DNA from: Comamonas sp. JUb58
GTDB taxonomy: Bacteria; Pseudomonadota; Gammaproteobacteria; Burkholderiales; Burkholderiaceae_C
Assembly: GCF_004364775.1 (NCBI RefSeq)
Contig: NZ_SOAL01000010.1
Coordinates: forward strand, 62,001 to 126,000
Length of the DNA: 64,000 nt
Direction: 5' to 3'
Below are positions 11,357 through 20,054 of this stretch, piece after piece. The notes beneath the pieces are model-generated. The model made no database searches, was not told the DNA's origin, and saw only the letters and a program-made list of their open reading frames with translations. Every line of letters starts with the position of its first letter. Positions within the stretch are counted from its first letter, which is position 1. Both the position numbers and the translations under genes were made by a program.

Positions 11357-11377
11357 TCTATTAAGAGCCTCTGGGAG

Positions 11378-11529
11378 GTTCTGCAAAACCCTCGCCAAGC
11401 GGGATGGACGCGGATCGGGATGAGATGCAAGGCGTCTTTTGCAGTCAATAGCCAGCTATTGACAAGAAAGACAACGCAGCAGATCGCCCGAGCCCGCGTG
11501 CAGACCACGGCAGGGAGTTTTGCAGGAAC
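11378..11529. repeat. MITE-like hairpin element bounded by CTGCAAAAC inverted repeats
   Basis: CTGCAAAAC at 11381-11389 is inverted as GTTTTGCAG at 11517-11525, with partial extension outward (GGTTC/GGAAC). Inside is a perfect 9-bp hairpin, GTCAATAGC (11444-11452) and GCTATTGAC (11455-11463) with a 2-nt loop, extended by GTCTTT/AAAGAC. The core resembles the element at 22279-22567. Confidence 0.6.
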
Positions 11530-11694
11530 GCCCTAAGGGCCGCCGATCCTCTCAAATGCATTCCCAAGTCTCGCGCAGGCAGCCTTGGCATTGCATTTGT
11601 CGCACGCGGTACAGGCACTGCCACAGCGCAGCGCGACCATGCCGCAGCGGGATCAGCAGCCTGTTGCGACCCGTGTTCAGAACCAGGAGACAAG

Positions 11695-12396
11695 ATGATC
11701 AACAAGATTTCGGACTCGATTGCCGAGTCCCTCAGCCGCGTCCAGGACGGCTCGACCGTGCTCATCGGCGGCTTTGGCACCGCCGGCATTCCGGCGGCCC
11801 TGATTGATGGCCTGATTGCACAGGGTGCGCGCGACCTCACGGTGGTCAACAACAACGCCGGCAATGGCGACACGGGCCTGGCGGCCCTGCTCAAGACCGG
11901 CGCCGTGCGCAAGATCATTTGCAGCTTTCCGCGCCAGGTCGACAGCTATGTGTTTGACGAGCTCTACCGCAGCGGCAAGATCGAGCTCGAAGTGGTGCCC
12001 CAGGGCAATCTGGCCGAGCGCATGCGCGCTGCCGGTGCCGGCATCGGCGCCTTCTTCTGCCCCACCGCCTACGGCACCGAGCTGGCCGCCGGCAAGGAAA
12101 CGCGTGAGATCAATGGCAAGCACTATGTGCTGGAGTACCCCATCTATGGCGATGTGGCGCTGATCAAGGCCGAGCAAGGCGACCGCTGGGGCAACCTGAC
12201 CTACCGCAAGTCGGCACGCAACTTTGGCCCGGTGATGGCCACCGCTGCGAAGTACACCATTGCCACCGTGCATGAGATCGTGGAGCTGGGCCAGCTCGAC
12301 CCCGAGGCCGTGGTCACCCCTGGCATCTATGTCAACCAGGTCATCAAGATCGAGCGCGTTGCCACGCAAGCCGGTGGCTTCAAAAAAACAGCCTGA
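11695..12396 (+). CDS. pcaI: 3-oxoadipate CoA-transferase subunit A
   Basis: 233 residues. With PcaJ it moves CoA from succinyl-CoA to 3-oxoadipate, the penultimate step of the beta-ketoadipate pathway. The family I CoA-transferase alpha-subunit signature is seen in VLIGGFGTAGIP (about 22-33), followed by VVNNNAGNGDTGLAALL and the conserved FPRQVDSYVFDELYRSG. Length is normal for subunit A. ATG at 11695 follows AGGAGACAAG. It is the first gene of a plus-strand cluster; pcaJ begins 16 bp after its stop, so the subunits are co-translated from one mRNA. The wider family also includes acetoacetate CoA-transferase subunits, but the pcaF/pcaD neighbours favour 3-oxoadipate. Confidence 0.94.
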   Translation: MINKISDSIAESLSRVQDGSTVLIGGFGTAGIPAALIDGLIAQGARDLTVVNNNAGNGDTGLAALLKTGAVRKIICSFPRQVDSYVFDELYRSGKIELEVVPQGNLAERMRAAGAGIGAFFCPTAYGTELAAGKETREINGKHYVLEYPIYGDVALIKAEQGDRWGNLTYRKSARNFGPVMATAAKYTIATVHEIVELGQLDPEAVVTPGIYVNQVIKIERVATQAGGFKKTA

Positions 12397-12412
12397 AGCA
12401 GGAGACAAGACC

Positions 12413-13054
12413 ATGAGCAGCTACCAAAAACGCACGAAAGACGAACTGGCCGCCCGCGTGGCGCAGGACATCAATGACGGCGCCTACGTGAACCTGGGCA
12501 TTGGCCAGCCGACGGCCGTGGCCAACCACATCCCCAAGGACCGCGAAGTCATCCTGCAGTCGGAAAACGGCATCCTGGGCATGGGCCCGGCACCCGCCGC
12601 TGGCGAGGAAGACTATGACCTCACCAACGCCGGCAAGCAGCCCGTCACCTTGCTGGCAGGCGGCAGCTTTTTCCACCATGCCGACAGCTTTGCGATGATG
12701 CGCGGCGGTCACCTCGACATCTGCGTGCTCGGCGCTTTCCAGGTGGCAGAGAACGGCGACCTGGCCAACTGGAGCACCGGTGAAGCCGGTGCCATTCCCG
12801 CCGTGGGCGGCGCGATGGACCTGGCCATTGGTGCCAAGCAGACCTGGGTGATGATGGACCTGCTGACCAAGAAGGGCGAGAGCAAGATCGTCAAGCAATG
12901 CAGCTACCCGCTGACCGGCATTGGCTGCGTCAAGCGCATCTACACCGATGTGGCCACCATCGAGGTCACCGACCAGGGCCTCAAGCTCATCGACACCGTT
13001 GTAGGTCTGGACAAGGCCGAACTCGAAAAAATGATTGGCCTGCGCCTGCTGTAA
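12413..13054 (+). CDS. pcaJ: 3-oxoadipate CoA-transferase subunit B
   Basis: 213 residues, the beta subunit that carries the catalytic glutamate. The active-site motif SENGILGMGP is at about 48-57, with NLGIGQPTAVANHI before it and GGHLDICVLGAFQV and the GGAMDLAIGAKQ segment after it, as in PcaJ and ScoB. The ATG at 12413 (MSSYQKRTKDEL) has an AGGAGACAAGACC leader nearly identical to that of pcaI. The gap to pcaF is 37 bp with another copy of this ribosome site. Both subunits being intact and adjacent supports a working enzyme. Confidence 0.94.
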   Translation: MSSYQKRTKDELAARVAQDINDGAYVNLGIGQPTAVANHIPKDREVILQSENGILGMGPAPAAGEEDYDLTNAGKQPVTLLAGGSFFHHADSFAMMRGGHLDICVLGAFQVAENGDLANWSTGEAGAIPAVGGAMDLAIGAKQTWVMMDLLTKKGESKIVKQCSYPLTGIGCVKRIYTDVATIEVTDQGLKLIDTVVGLDKAELEKMIGLRLL

Positions 13055-13091
13055 GCGCAGCGCCGATCTGTATTCATCCAAGGAGACCAAG

Positions 13092-14294
13092 ATGACCAAC
13101 GCCTATATCTGCGACGCCGTGCGCACCCCCTTTGGCCGCTACGGCGGCGCACTTGCCGGTGTGCGCACCGATGACCTGGGCGCCGTGCCCATCAAGGCGC
13201 TGATGGAGCGCAACCCCGGTGTGGACTGGACGGCAGTGACCGATGTGATCTACGGCTGCGCCAACCAGGCCGGCGAAGACAACCGCAATGTGGCCCGCAT
13301 GTCCAGTCTGCTCGCGGGCCTGCCCATCGACGTGCCCGGCGCCACCGTCAACCGTCTCTGCGGCTCGGGCCTGGATGCCGTGGGCTCCGCTGCCCGCGCC
13401 ATCAAGTCCGGCGAAGCACGCCTGATGATCGCCGGTGGTGTGGAATCGATGAGCCGCGCACCCTTTGTGATGCCCAAGGCCGAATCCGCCTTCAGCCGCA
13501 ACAATGCCGTCTACGACACCACCATTGGCTGGCGCTTTGTCAACAAGCAGATGAAGGCGCTGTACGGCGTGGACTCCATGCCCGAGACGGCTGAGAACGT
13601 GGCCGACGACTTCAAGATCGAGCGCGAAGCCCAGGACCGCATGGCTTTAGCCTCGCAGCAAAAGGCCGCAGCGGCCATCGCTGCTGGCCACCTGGCCCGC
13701 GAGATCGTGGCCGTGACCATTCCGCAGAAAAAGGGCGATGCACTGGTGATCAGCCAGGACGAGCACCCCCGCGCCACCACGATCGAAGCGCTGGCCAAGC
13801 TCAAGGGCGTGGTGCGCGAAGGCGGTACCGTGACGGCCGGCAATGCCTCGGGCGTGAACGACGGCGCCTGCGCCCTGCTGCTGGCCAATGAAGAAGCTGC
13901 CCAGCAATACGGCCTGACCCCTCGCGCCCGTGTGGTGGCCATGGCGACTGCCGGTGTGGCACCGCGCATCATGGGCTTTGGCCCGGCACCTGCCGTGCGC
14001 AAGGTGCTGGCACTGGCCGGCCTGACCTTGGCCGACATGGATGTCATCGAGCTGAACGAAGCCTTTGCCGCCCAAGGCCTGGCCGTGCTGCGCGACCTGG
14101 GCATTGCGGATGACGACCAACGCGTCAACCAATGGGGCGGCGCGATTGCGCTGGGCCACCCGCTAGGCGCATCGGGCGCACGCCTCGCTACCACCGCCGT
14201 CAACCAGCTGCATGCACTGGGTGGCCGCTACGCGCTGTGCACCATGTGCATCGGCGTCGGCCAGGGCATTGCCGTGGTTCTCGAAAAAGTCTGA
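13092..14294 (+). CDS. pcaF: 3-oxoadipyl-CoA thiolase
   Basis: 400 residues. It cleaves 3-oxoadipyl-CoA with CoA to succinyl-CoA and acetyl-CoA. Thiolase features: the nucleophile Cys90 in NRLCGSGLDAV, GGVESMSRAPFV, the NEAFAAQG motif, His in GGAIALGHPLGASGAR, and the second catalytic Cys in CTMCIGVGQG near the C-terminus. The N-terminus (AYICDAVRTPFGRYGGAL) matches the PcaF/PaaJ subgroup rather than acetoacetyl-CoA thiolases. Start at 13092 behind AAGGAGACCAAG. It could also serve the phenylacetate pathway, but no paa gene is nearby. Confidence 0.95.
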   Translation: MTNAYICDAVRTPFGRYGGALAGVRTDDLGAVPIKALMERNPGVDWTAVTDVIYGCANQAGEDNRNVARMSSLLAGLPIDVPGATVNRLCGSGLDAVGSAARAIKSGEARLMIAGGVESMSRAPFVMPKAESAFSRNNAVYDTTIGWRFVNKQMKALYGVDSMPETAENVADDFKIEREAQDRMALASQQKAAAAIAAGHLAREIVAVTIPQKKGDALVISQDEHPRATTIEALAKLKGVVREGGTVTAGNASGVNDGACALLLANEEAAQQYGLTPRARVVAMATAGVAPRIMGFGPAPAVRKVLALAGLTLADMDVIELNEAFAAQGLAVLRDLGIADDDQRVNQWGGAIALGHPLGASGARLATTAVNQLHALGGRYALCTMCIGVGQGIAVVLEKV

Positions 14295-14455
14295 CGCTCC
14301 ACTGCGGCGGCAAGCGCAGGCCTGCAAAGGCCGCGCCTTGCCCCGCATCTCCCGACACCCTCCCCCCTAAAAACACCAGCGCTGCTGCCTAGCCCGCCTT
14401 GGCGCAGCCACGCCCGCGCAGCGATGCAGGGGCACTTTTTGAAGGACAGAACGCC

Positions 14456-15253
14456 ATGGCAACACAACAAATCACCACTGCGACCGGCATGTTCAACATC
14501 GATCTGCAAGGCCCCGAGGGCGCGCCGGTGCTGGTTTTCTCCAACTCGCTGGGCACCACCTTGGACATGTGGGACGCCCAGGCACGCACCTTCAGCAGCC
14601 AGTACCGCGTGCTGCGCTATGACACCCGTGGCCACGGTGCCAGCGTCGTGAGCCCTGGCCCCTACCAGTTCGCCCAACTGGGCGGCGATGTGCTGGCCAT
14701 TCTCGACAGCCTGGGCATCGACCAGGCCCATTTCTGCGGTATCTCGATGGGCGGCCTCACCGGACTGTGGCTGGGCGTGCATGCCGGCGCACGCATGCGC
14801 AGCATCACCGTGGCCAACAGCGCCGCCAAGATTGGCGCCGAAGCCGGCTGGCGCGACCGCGCTGCCCTGGTGCGTGCCAATGGCGCAGCAGCCATGCAGA
14901 CCCTGGCCGATTCATCGCCCAGCCGCTGGTTCACCGAAGGCTTTATCGCCAGCCAGCCCCAGGTGGTGCAGACCGCCCAGGCCTGGATTGCCGGCATTGC
15001 CCCCGAAGGCTATGCCAGCTGCTGCGAGGCCCTGGCCGTGGAAGACCTGCGTGCCGATATCGCCCGCATCCAGACCCCCACCCTGCTGATTGGCGGCAGC
15101 GCCGACCCGGTCACCACGGTGGCCGATGCCGAGGCCATGCATGCCGCCATTGCCGGCTCGGAGCTGGCGACGGTGCCGGCCTCGCACCTGTCCAACCTCG
15201 AAGTGCCCCAGGCCTTTGACCTGGCACTGGGCAGCTTTTTGCAAAAACACTGA
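14456..15253 (+). CDS. pcaD: 3-oxoadipate enol-lactonase
   Basis: 265 residues, alpha/beta hydrolase. It opens 3-oxoadipate enol-lactone to 3-oxoadipate. The nucleophile elbow is GISMGG with Ser97; the acid is in GGSADPVT and the catalytic His in PASHLSN. SNSLGTTLDMWD near residue 29 (oxyanion region) is typical of PcaD. A 161-bp gap separates it from pcaF. The ATG at 14456 follows GAAGGACAG. No pcaC (4-carboxymuconolactone decarboxylase) domain is fused, and pcaB, pcaC and pcaGH are absent from the window, so the upper pathway must be encoded elsewhere. Confidence 0.92.
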   Translation: MATQQITTATGMFNIDLQGPEGAPVLVFSNSLGTTLDMWDAQARTFSSQYRVLRYDTRGHGASVVSPGPYQFAQLGGDVLAILDSLGIDQAHFCGISMGGLTGLWLGVHAGARMRSITVANSAAKIGAEAGWRDRAALVRANGAAAMQTLADSSPSRWFTEGFIASQPQVVQTAQAWIAGIAPEGYASCCEALAVEDLRADIARIQTPTLLIGGSADPVTTVADAEAMHAAIAGSELATVPASHLSNLEVPQAFDLALGSFLQKH

Positions 15254-15334
15254 GGCAGCCGCCTTGAACCATGCAGACGGGTACCAAGAACAACAATCGC
15301 CCGCTGCAGCCCTTCCTCAACCAAGGAGACAAGC

Positions 15335-16393
15335 ATGTCCGATGCCAATCCACGCTGGAAGCAGCGCCCTGCAGGATCGACCTGGGGCGACTTCGGCCCC
15401 GATGACCAACTGGGCCGCCTCAACCTGCTGACGGCCGCCAAGGTGCGCCAAGGCGTTGCCGAGGTGCAGGAAGGCCTGCGCTTTTCGCTCAGCCTGCCGC
15501 TCGACTACCCCGGCGGCAGCGCGCTCAACCCCAACCGCAAGCCGCCTGTGCTGCGCCCCTTGCAGCGCAATGGCCTGGTCAATTTCAACTGCCTGCTTGG
15601 CGACCTGGAGCCCGGCCGCACCGATGTGCTGTCCGACGACATGGCCGTGCTGTCGCTGCAGTACTCCACCCAGTGGGATGGCCTGGCCCATGCCGGCCAG
15701 CTGTTCGATGCCAATGGCGACGGCGTTCCCGAGCCGCTCTACTACAACGGTTTTGCCGCTGGCCGTGATGTGCTGGGGCCGCTGCTGGTCAGCGACACCG
15801 GCATGCCCACGGCCGAGAGCAGCGGCAGCACCAGCTGCGCCAAGGCGCTGGGCATTGAGGGCATGGCGCAGAACGGCGTGCAAGGCCGAGGCGTGATGAT
15901 GGACCTGCATGCGCACTACGGCGATGCCCGCAGCCTGATCGGCTACGACGAGTGGATGCGTGTGATCGAGGCCGACCGCCTGGAGATCGAGCCCGGCGAC
16001 ATGCTCTGCCTGCACACCGGTTTTGCCCAGGCCGTGCTGGCGATGCAGAAGAACCCCGACCCGGTGGTGCTGAACAACAGCTGCGCGGTGCTCAATGGCC
16101 GCGACGAGAAGCTGCTGCAGTGGATCAGCGACAGCCAGATCGCCGTGATTGCGGCCGACAACTATGCCGTCGAAGCGCACCCGGCGCAGCCCGGTGCCGA
16201 TTGCTGCGCGGCGCTGCCGCTGCATGAGCACTGCCTGTTCAAACTGGGCCTACATCTGGGCGAGCTCTGGCACCTGACGCCGCTGGCGCAGTGGCTACGT
16301 GCCCATGGCCGCAGCCGCTTTCTGCTGACCGCCCCACCGCTGAACCTGCCCGGCGCCATTGCCTCGCCCGTGACCCCGATTGCCACGGTCTGA
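15335..16393 (+). CDS. Cyclase-family (kynurenine formamidase-like) metal hydrolase
   Basis: 352 residues of the PF04199 cyclase family, in the longer subgroup whose metal motif reads QWDGLAHAG instead of HTGTHxD of KynB. Other conserved blocks are WGDFGPDDQLGRLNLL near the start, GRGVMMDLHAHYG, GDMLCLHTGF and IAADNYAVEAHP. Members hydrolyse amides, lactones or cyclic diones; the substrate here is unknown. It carries the same AAGGAGACAAG ribosome site as pcaI, pcaJ and pcaF and lies 81 bp behind pcaD, so it probably belongs to the same regulon and may open a ring or lactone feeding the pathway (inference). Confidence 0.85.
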   Translation: MSDANPRWKQRPAGSTWGDFGPDDQLGRLNLLTAAKVRQGVAEVQEGLRFSLSLPLDYPGGSALNPNRKPPVLRPLQRNGLVNFNCLLGDLEPGRTDVLSDDMAVLSLQYSTQWDGLAHAGQLFDANGDGVPEPLYYNGFAAGRDVLGPLLVSDTGMPTAESSGSTSCAKALGIEGMAQNGVQGRGVMMDLHAHYGDARSLIGYDEWMRVIEADRLEIEPGDMLCLHTGFAQAVLAMQKNPDPVVLNNSCAVLNGRDEKLLQWISDSQIAVIAADNYAVEAHPAQPGADCCAALPLHEHCLFKLGLHLGELWHLTPLAQWLRAHGRSRFLLTAPPLNLPGAIASPVTPIATV

Positions 16394-16467
16394 GACCGGC
16401 CTTCAGAGAACCGCTTTACCGCGGCAGCAGCCCAGGCTCGCCTGCCACACCCTACCCCGGAGCCACC

Positions 16468-16764
16468 ATGCCCTACATCATTGAGACTTTCGACAAGCCC
16501 GAACACCAGGCCGTGCGCCAGGCCCACCGCCCGGCGCACCTGGACTTTCTGGCACGCAACGCGGAGCTGCTGCTGGCCTGCGGCGCCAAGCTGCAGGACG
16601 ACGGCAGCGACATGGGCGGTGGCCTCTATGTGGTGGACCTGGACACGCGCGAAGCCGCCCAGGCCTTTATCGAATCCGATCCCTTCTACCAGGCTGCACT
16701 GTTTGCCCAGGTGCGCATCACGCGCTGGCGCAAGGCCTATGTGGCCGGCCAGTGCTGCCTGTGA
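16468..16764 (+). CDS. YciI-like small protein
   Basis: 98 residues with the ferredoxin-like YciI fold pattern: MPYIIETFDKPEH, then RQAHRPAHLDFL with a conserved His/Asp pair, GGGLYVVDLDTREAAQAFIESDPF and the final VRITRWRKAYV. YciI proteins are related in fold to muconolactone isomerase, and some have lyase, dehydrochlorinase or isomerase roles; this one has no assigned reaction. The position between the cyclase and an SDR gene, with only 20 bp to the latter, points to a small catabolic enzyme in the same route. The ribosome site is weak, so translation may be coupled or low. Confidence 0.82.
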   Translation: MPYIIETFDKPEHQAVRQAHRPAHLDFLARNAELLLACGAKLQDDGSDMGGGLYVVDLDTREAAQAFIESDPFYQAALFAQVRITRWRKAYVAGQCCL

Positions 16765-16784
16765 CGCCTTTCTTGGAAACCTCT

Positions 16785-17534
16785 ATGTCCACTCCAACGA
16801 CTCCATCGACCTCCGCACGCCCCCGCGTGCTCATTACCGGCGGCGGCGCTGGCATTGGTGCAGCCGCTGCGCTGCGCTGCCATGCCGATGGCTATGACCC
16901 GGTCATCATCGACCGCCAGATTGACCAGGTGCCGGCCGGCTTTGTCGCGATCCAGGCCGACCTCAGCAGTGCCGAAGACACGGCACGTGCGCTGAACGAA
17001 GCGCTCGCTGGCGGCCCCATCACCCGCCTGGTGAACAACGTTGGCATCGTGGTGCCCAACGACGCCGCCAGCCAGACCCTGGCCGAGTTCGACCTCGCCG
17101 TATCGCTGAACCTGCGCTGCGCCTTCCAGTGCATGCAGGCCTTGCTGCCGGGCATGCAGGAGGCGCGCTTTGGCCGCATCGTCAACATGTCCTCGCGCGC
17201 GGCGCTGGGCAAGGACCTGCGCACGGCTTACGCCGCCACCAAGGCCGGCCTGATCGGCATGACCCGCGTCTGGGCGCTGGAGCTGGGCCAATGGGGCATC
17301 ACCGCCAATGCGATCGGCCCCGGCCCCATCCGTACCGAGCTGTTCGACAAGGCCAACCCGCCAGGCGCCGAGCGCACGCAAAAGATCATCCAGTCCGTGC
17401 CCGTCAAGCGCGTGGGCACGCCCGACGACGTGGCCCATGCCGTGGCCTACATGCTCGACGAGCGCAGCGGTTTTGTCACCGGCCAGGCGCTCTATGTCTG
17501 CGGCGGCATGACCGTGGGCGTGGCACCGGTCTAG
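16785..17534 (+). CDS. SDR-family NAD(P)-dependent oxidoreductase
   Basis: 249 residues, classical short-chain dehydrogenase. The cofactor motif is TGGGAGIG (18-25), NNVG (84-87) stabilises the central sheet, and the catalytic triad is Ser136, Tyr149 and Lys153. Asp43 at the end of beta-2 (IIDRQ) favours NAD over NADP. The C-terminal FVTGQALYVCGGMTVG is FabG-like. FabG-type names are often given to such proteins, but position in the catabolic cluster suggests a hydroxyacyl or cyclic alcohol dehydrogenase. Starts 20 bp after the YciI-like gene. Confidence 0.88.
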   Translation: MSTPTTPSTSARPRVLITGGGAGIGAAAALRCHADGYDPVIIDRQIDQVPAGFVAIQADLSSAEDTARALNEALAGGPITRLVNNVGIVVPNDAASQTLAEFDLAVSLNLRCAFQCMQALLPGMQEARFGRIVNMSSRAALGKDLRTAYAATKAGLIGMTRVWALELGQWGITANAIGPGPIRTELFDKANPPGAERTQKIIQSVPVKRVGTPDDVAHAVAYMLDERSGFVTGQALYVCGGMTVGVAPV

Positions 17535-17542
17535 CCCTTTTG

Positions 17543-17569
17543 GCCGGGCCTGTCTGTTGCGGGCCCGGC
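17543..17569 (+). terminator. Hairpin between the SDR and AtoE-like genes
   Basis: 8-bp perfect stem GCCGGGCC/GGCCCGGC with an 11-nt loop. Only a short, broken T tract (TTTGCTCC) follows, so partial termination or mRNA protection is more likely than full stop. Confidence 0.45.
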
Positions 17570-17601
17570 TTTGCTCCTTCCATCGATAACAAGAGACATT
17601 G

Positions 17602-18936
17602 ATGTCAAAAATCACCGCTTTTTTCACCGAGCTGATGCGCAAGTATCTGCCCGACCCCTTTGTGTTCGCGATTTTGCTGACCTTGCTGACCATGGTGCTG
17701 GCCTTTGCCGTGGAGAGCCGGCCCATCAACCTGGTGGTGCAGGACTGGGGCAAGGGCTTTTGGAGCCTGCTGGCTTTCACCACCCAGATGGCGGTGATCC
17801 TGGTGATGGGCTATGTGCTGGCCGCTGCGCCGGTGGTGGACCGCTTCCTCAACCGCATTGCCGGCATGGTGCACACGCCGCGTGGCGCCATCATCATGGC
17901 CACCATCGTGGGCTGCGTGGGCAGCTACCTGAACTGGGGTTTTGGTCTGGTGATTGGCGGCATCATGGCCAAGAAGCTGGCCGTGCGCGTCAAGGGTGTG
18001 CACTACCCGCTGATCATCGCCTCGGCCTACACCGGCTTCACGATGTACAGCCTGGGGCTGTCGGCCACCATTCCGGTGCTGATCTCCACCAAGGGCCACA
18101 GCTTTGAAAAGCAGATGGGCATCATCCCGCTGAGCGAAACCATCTTCTCGCCCCACATCCTGCTGACCGCGTTGGTCGTGCTGATTGTGCTGCCGCTGAT
18201 CAATGCCGCGATGCACCCCAAAGCCGGTGAAAAAGTCACCGAAATCAGCCCCGAGCTGGCCAGCAACGAAGAAGCCAAGGGCCCATCGGCCGCCAACCTG
18301 CTGGGCGATGAAAAGACCTTTGCCGGCCGCCTGAACAACAGCCGCATCCTGAGCTGGCTGATTGGCCTGACCGGCATGGCCTTTGTGGTCATGCACTTTG
18401 TGCAGAACGGCAGCCTCGATCTGAACATGATCAATTTCTTCATCCTGTTCCTGGGCATCTTGCTGCTGGGCACGCCGATGAAGTATGTGGAAAAGGTCAA
18501 TGAAGGCGTCAAGACCATTGGCGGCATCATTCTGCAGTTCCCGTTCTACGCCGGCATCATGGCCATCATGCATGCCTCGGGCCTGGTCGAATCGATCGCC
18601 CATGTGTTCGTGAGCTTCTCGACCGCCTACACCCTGCCGCTGTGGGGCCTGGTGAGCTCCTTCTTCATCAACTTCTTTGCGCCCTCGGGCGGCGGCCACT
18701 GGGTGCTGCAAGGCCCCTTCATGATCGAAGCGGCCAAGACCCTGGGCGCATCGCAGGCCCATACCGCCATGTCGGTGATGCTGGGCAATGGCTGGAACGA
18801 CCTGGTGCAGCCTTTCTGGATCCTGCCTGCACTGGCGCTGTCCAAGCTCAAGCTCAAGGACATCATGGGCTACACCGTGGTCTCGATGTTCGTCGTGGGG
18901 GCCATCTATATCGGCTCCTCCCTCTTCTGGCCATAA
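17602..18936 (+). CDS. Short-chain fatty acid transporter, AtoE family
   Basis: 444 residues, strongly hydrophobic with about ten to twelve membrane segments. The start MSKITAFFTELMRKYLPDPFVFAI and later GSYLNWGFGLVIGG, GFTMYSLGLSATIPVLIS and NFFAPSGGGHWVLQGPF are hallmarks of the AtoE/SCFA family, which takes up acetoacetate, butyrate or other small acids. Start at the ATG at 17602; a TTG codon lies directly before it. It follows the SDR gene by 67 bp and precedes a Bug-type binding protein. Probably the importer for the substrate of the preceding enzymes (inference). Confidence 0.88.
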   Translation: MSKITAFFTELMRKYLPDPFVFAILLTLLTMVLAFAVESRPINLVVQDWGKGFWSLLAFTTQMAVILVMGYVLAAAPVVDRFLNRIAGMVHTPRGAIIMATIVGCVGSYLNWGFGLVIGGIMAKKLAVRVKGVHYPLIIASAYTGFTMYSLGLSATIPVLISTKGHSFEKQMGIIPLSETIFSPHILLTALVVLIVLPLINAAMHPKAGEKVTEISPELASNEEAKGPSAANLLGDEKTFAGRLNNSRILSWLIGLTGMAFVVMHFVQNGSLDLNMINFFILFLGILLLGTPMKYVEKVNEGVKTIGGIILQFPFYAGIMAIMHASGLVESIAHVFVSFSTAYTLPLWGLVSSFFINFFAPSGGGHWVLQGPFMIEAAKTLGASQAHTAMSVMLGNGWNDLVQPFWILPALALSKLKLKDIMGYTVVSMFVVGAIYIGSSLFWP

Positions 18937-19034
18937 AACACGCCAGACCGTCCCTTCCTCCGGCTGTCACGCGAGACCCAACAAGCATTGACAAAACAAG
19001 TGGCAGCCTTTTTCACCTTGCTTTGGAGATACCC

Positions 19035-20033
19035 ATGAACACCATCCGTTTCAACGCCCGCCGCACCGTGCTGCAAGCCATTGCCGCTGCCAGCCTGGGC
19101 GCCGCCCTGCAGCCAGCAGCCTTTGCGGCCGAGGCCTTCCCGAACAAGCCCATCACGCTGATCGTGCCCTTTGTGGCTGGTGGCACCACCGACATCCTGG
19201 CCCGCATCGTTGGCCAGTCGCTGGGCGAAGAACTGGGCCAGCCGGTGATCATCGACAACCGCGCCGGTGCCGGTGGCAATATCGGCGGCCAGTTTGCTGC
19301 ACGTGCGCCGGCCGATGGCTACACCATCTTCATGGGCACCGTGGGTACCCATGCGATCAATGAATGGCTCTACAAGAAGATGCCCTTCAACCCCAACAAG
19401 GACTTTGTGCCGCTGACCCGCGTGGCCAATGTGCCCAACCTGCTGGTGGCCAACCCTGCGCAGCCTTTCAAGAACGTTAAGGAGCTGATCAGCTATGCCC
19501 AGGCCCACCCCGGCCAGGTGAACTTTGGCTCCTCGGGCAGCGGCAGCTCCATCCACCTGTCGGGCGAGCTGTTCAAGATGATGGCCAAGGTCGACATGAT
19601 CCACATCCCCTACAAGGGCAGCGCACCGGCCGTGACCGACCTGCTGGGCAACCAGATTGCGATCATGTTTGACAACATGCCCTCTGCGATCCAGCACGTG
19701 CGTTCTGGCAAGCTGCGCCCCCTGGCGGTGACCACCGCCAAGCGCTCGCCCGAGCTGCCCGATGTGCCAACCGTTGCTGAAGCAGGCGTGCCCGGCTACG
19801 AAGCCACCTCCTGGTTTGGCCTGTTCGCCCCCACCAAGACGCCCGCCGATGTGCAGGCCAAGTTGCATGCCGCCATCATCAAGGTGTTGCAAAAGCCTGA
19901 CGTGATCAAAAAAATTGGCGACCAGGGCGGCGAAGTGGTGACCGAATCGCAGGCCGAATTTGGCAAGTTTATCGCTGCTGAAAACGAAAAGTGGAAGCAA
20001 GTGGTGAAGACCTCGGGCGCGACCGCAGGCTAA
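19035..20033 (+). CDS. Tripartite tricarboxylate transporter substrate-binding protein (Bug family)
   Basis: 332 residues. The export signal has twin arginines (NARRTVLQAIAAASLGAAL, cleavage near AFA-AE). The mature part shows Bug/TctC blocks: PNKPITLIVPFVAGGTTDILAR, IIDNRAGAGGNIGG, VNFGSSGSGSSIHLSGELF, IHIPYKGSAPAVTDLLGNQI, LAVTTAKRSPELPDVPTVAEAG. Bug proteins bind carboxylates in the periplasm. No tctA or tctB is adjacent, so it is an orphan or works with another membrane unit such as that at 61.3-63.3 kb. A strong terminator follows. Confidence 0.92.
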   Translation: MNTIRFNARRTVLQAIAAASLGAALQPAAFAAEAFPNKPITLIVPFVAGGTTDILARIVGQSLGEELGQPVIIDNRAGAGGNIGGQFAARAPADGYTIFMGTVGTHAINEWLYKKMPFNPNKDFVPLTRVANVPNLLVANPAQPFKNVKELISYAQAHPGQVNFGSSGSGSSIHLSGELFKMMAKVDMIHIPYKGSAPAVTDLLGNQIAIMFDNMPSAIQHVRSGKLRPLAVTTAKRSPELPDVPTVAEAGVPGYEATSWFGLFAPTKTPADVQAKLHAAIIKVLQKPDVIKKIGDQGGEVVTESQAEFGKFIAAENEKWKQVVKTSGATAG

Positions 20034-20054
20034 TCCACCCAAGCGTACACAGCA

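Larger units (their letters stand above)
11225..11694. other. pcaR-pcaI divergent intergenic region with operator and repeat element
   Basis: 470 bp without a credible gene. From left to right it contains a PcaR-type operator candidate (11330-11356), an inverted-repeat-bounded hairpin element (11378-11529), and a pcaI leader ending in the ribosome site AGGAGACAAG. Short open frames here lack codon character. Confidence 0.7.

Noticed and set aside
11326-11918. Small open frames in the pcaR-pcaI gap and over the start of pcaI
   Set aside because: They cross the inverted-repeat element or pcaI in another frame and show no protein-like composition.
17599-17601. TTG start for the AtoE-like transporter
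   Set aside because: An ATG follows directly and is the simpler start; nothing favours the TTG.
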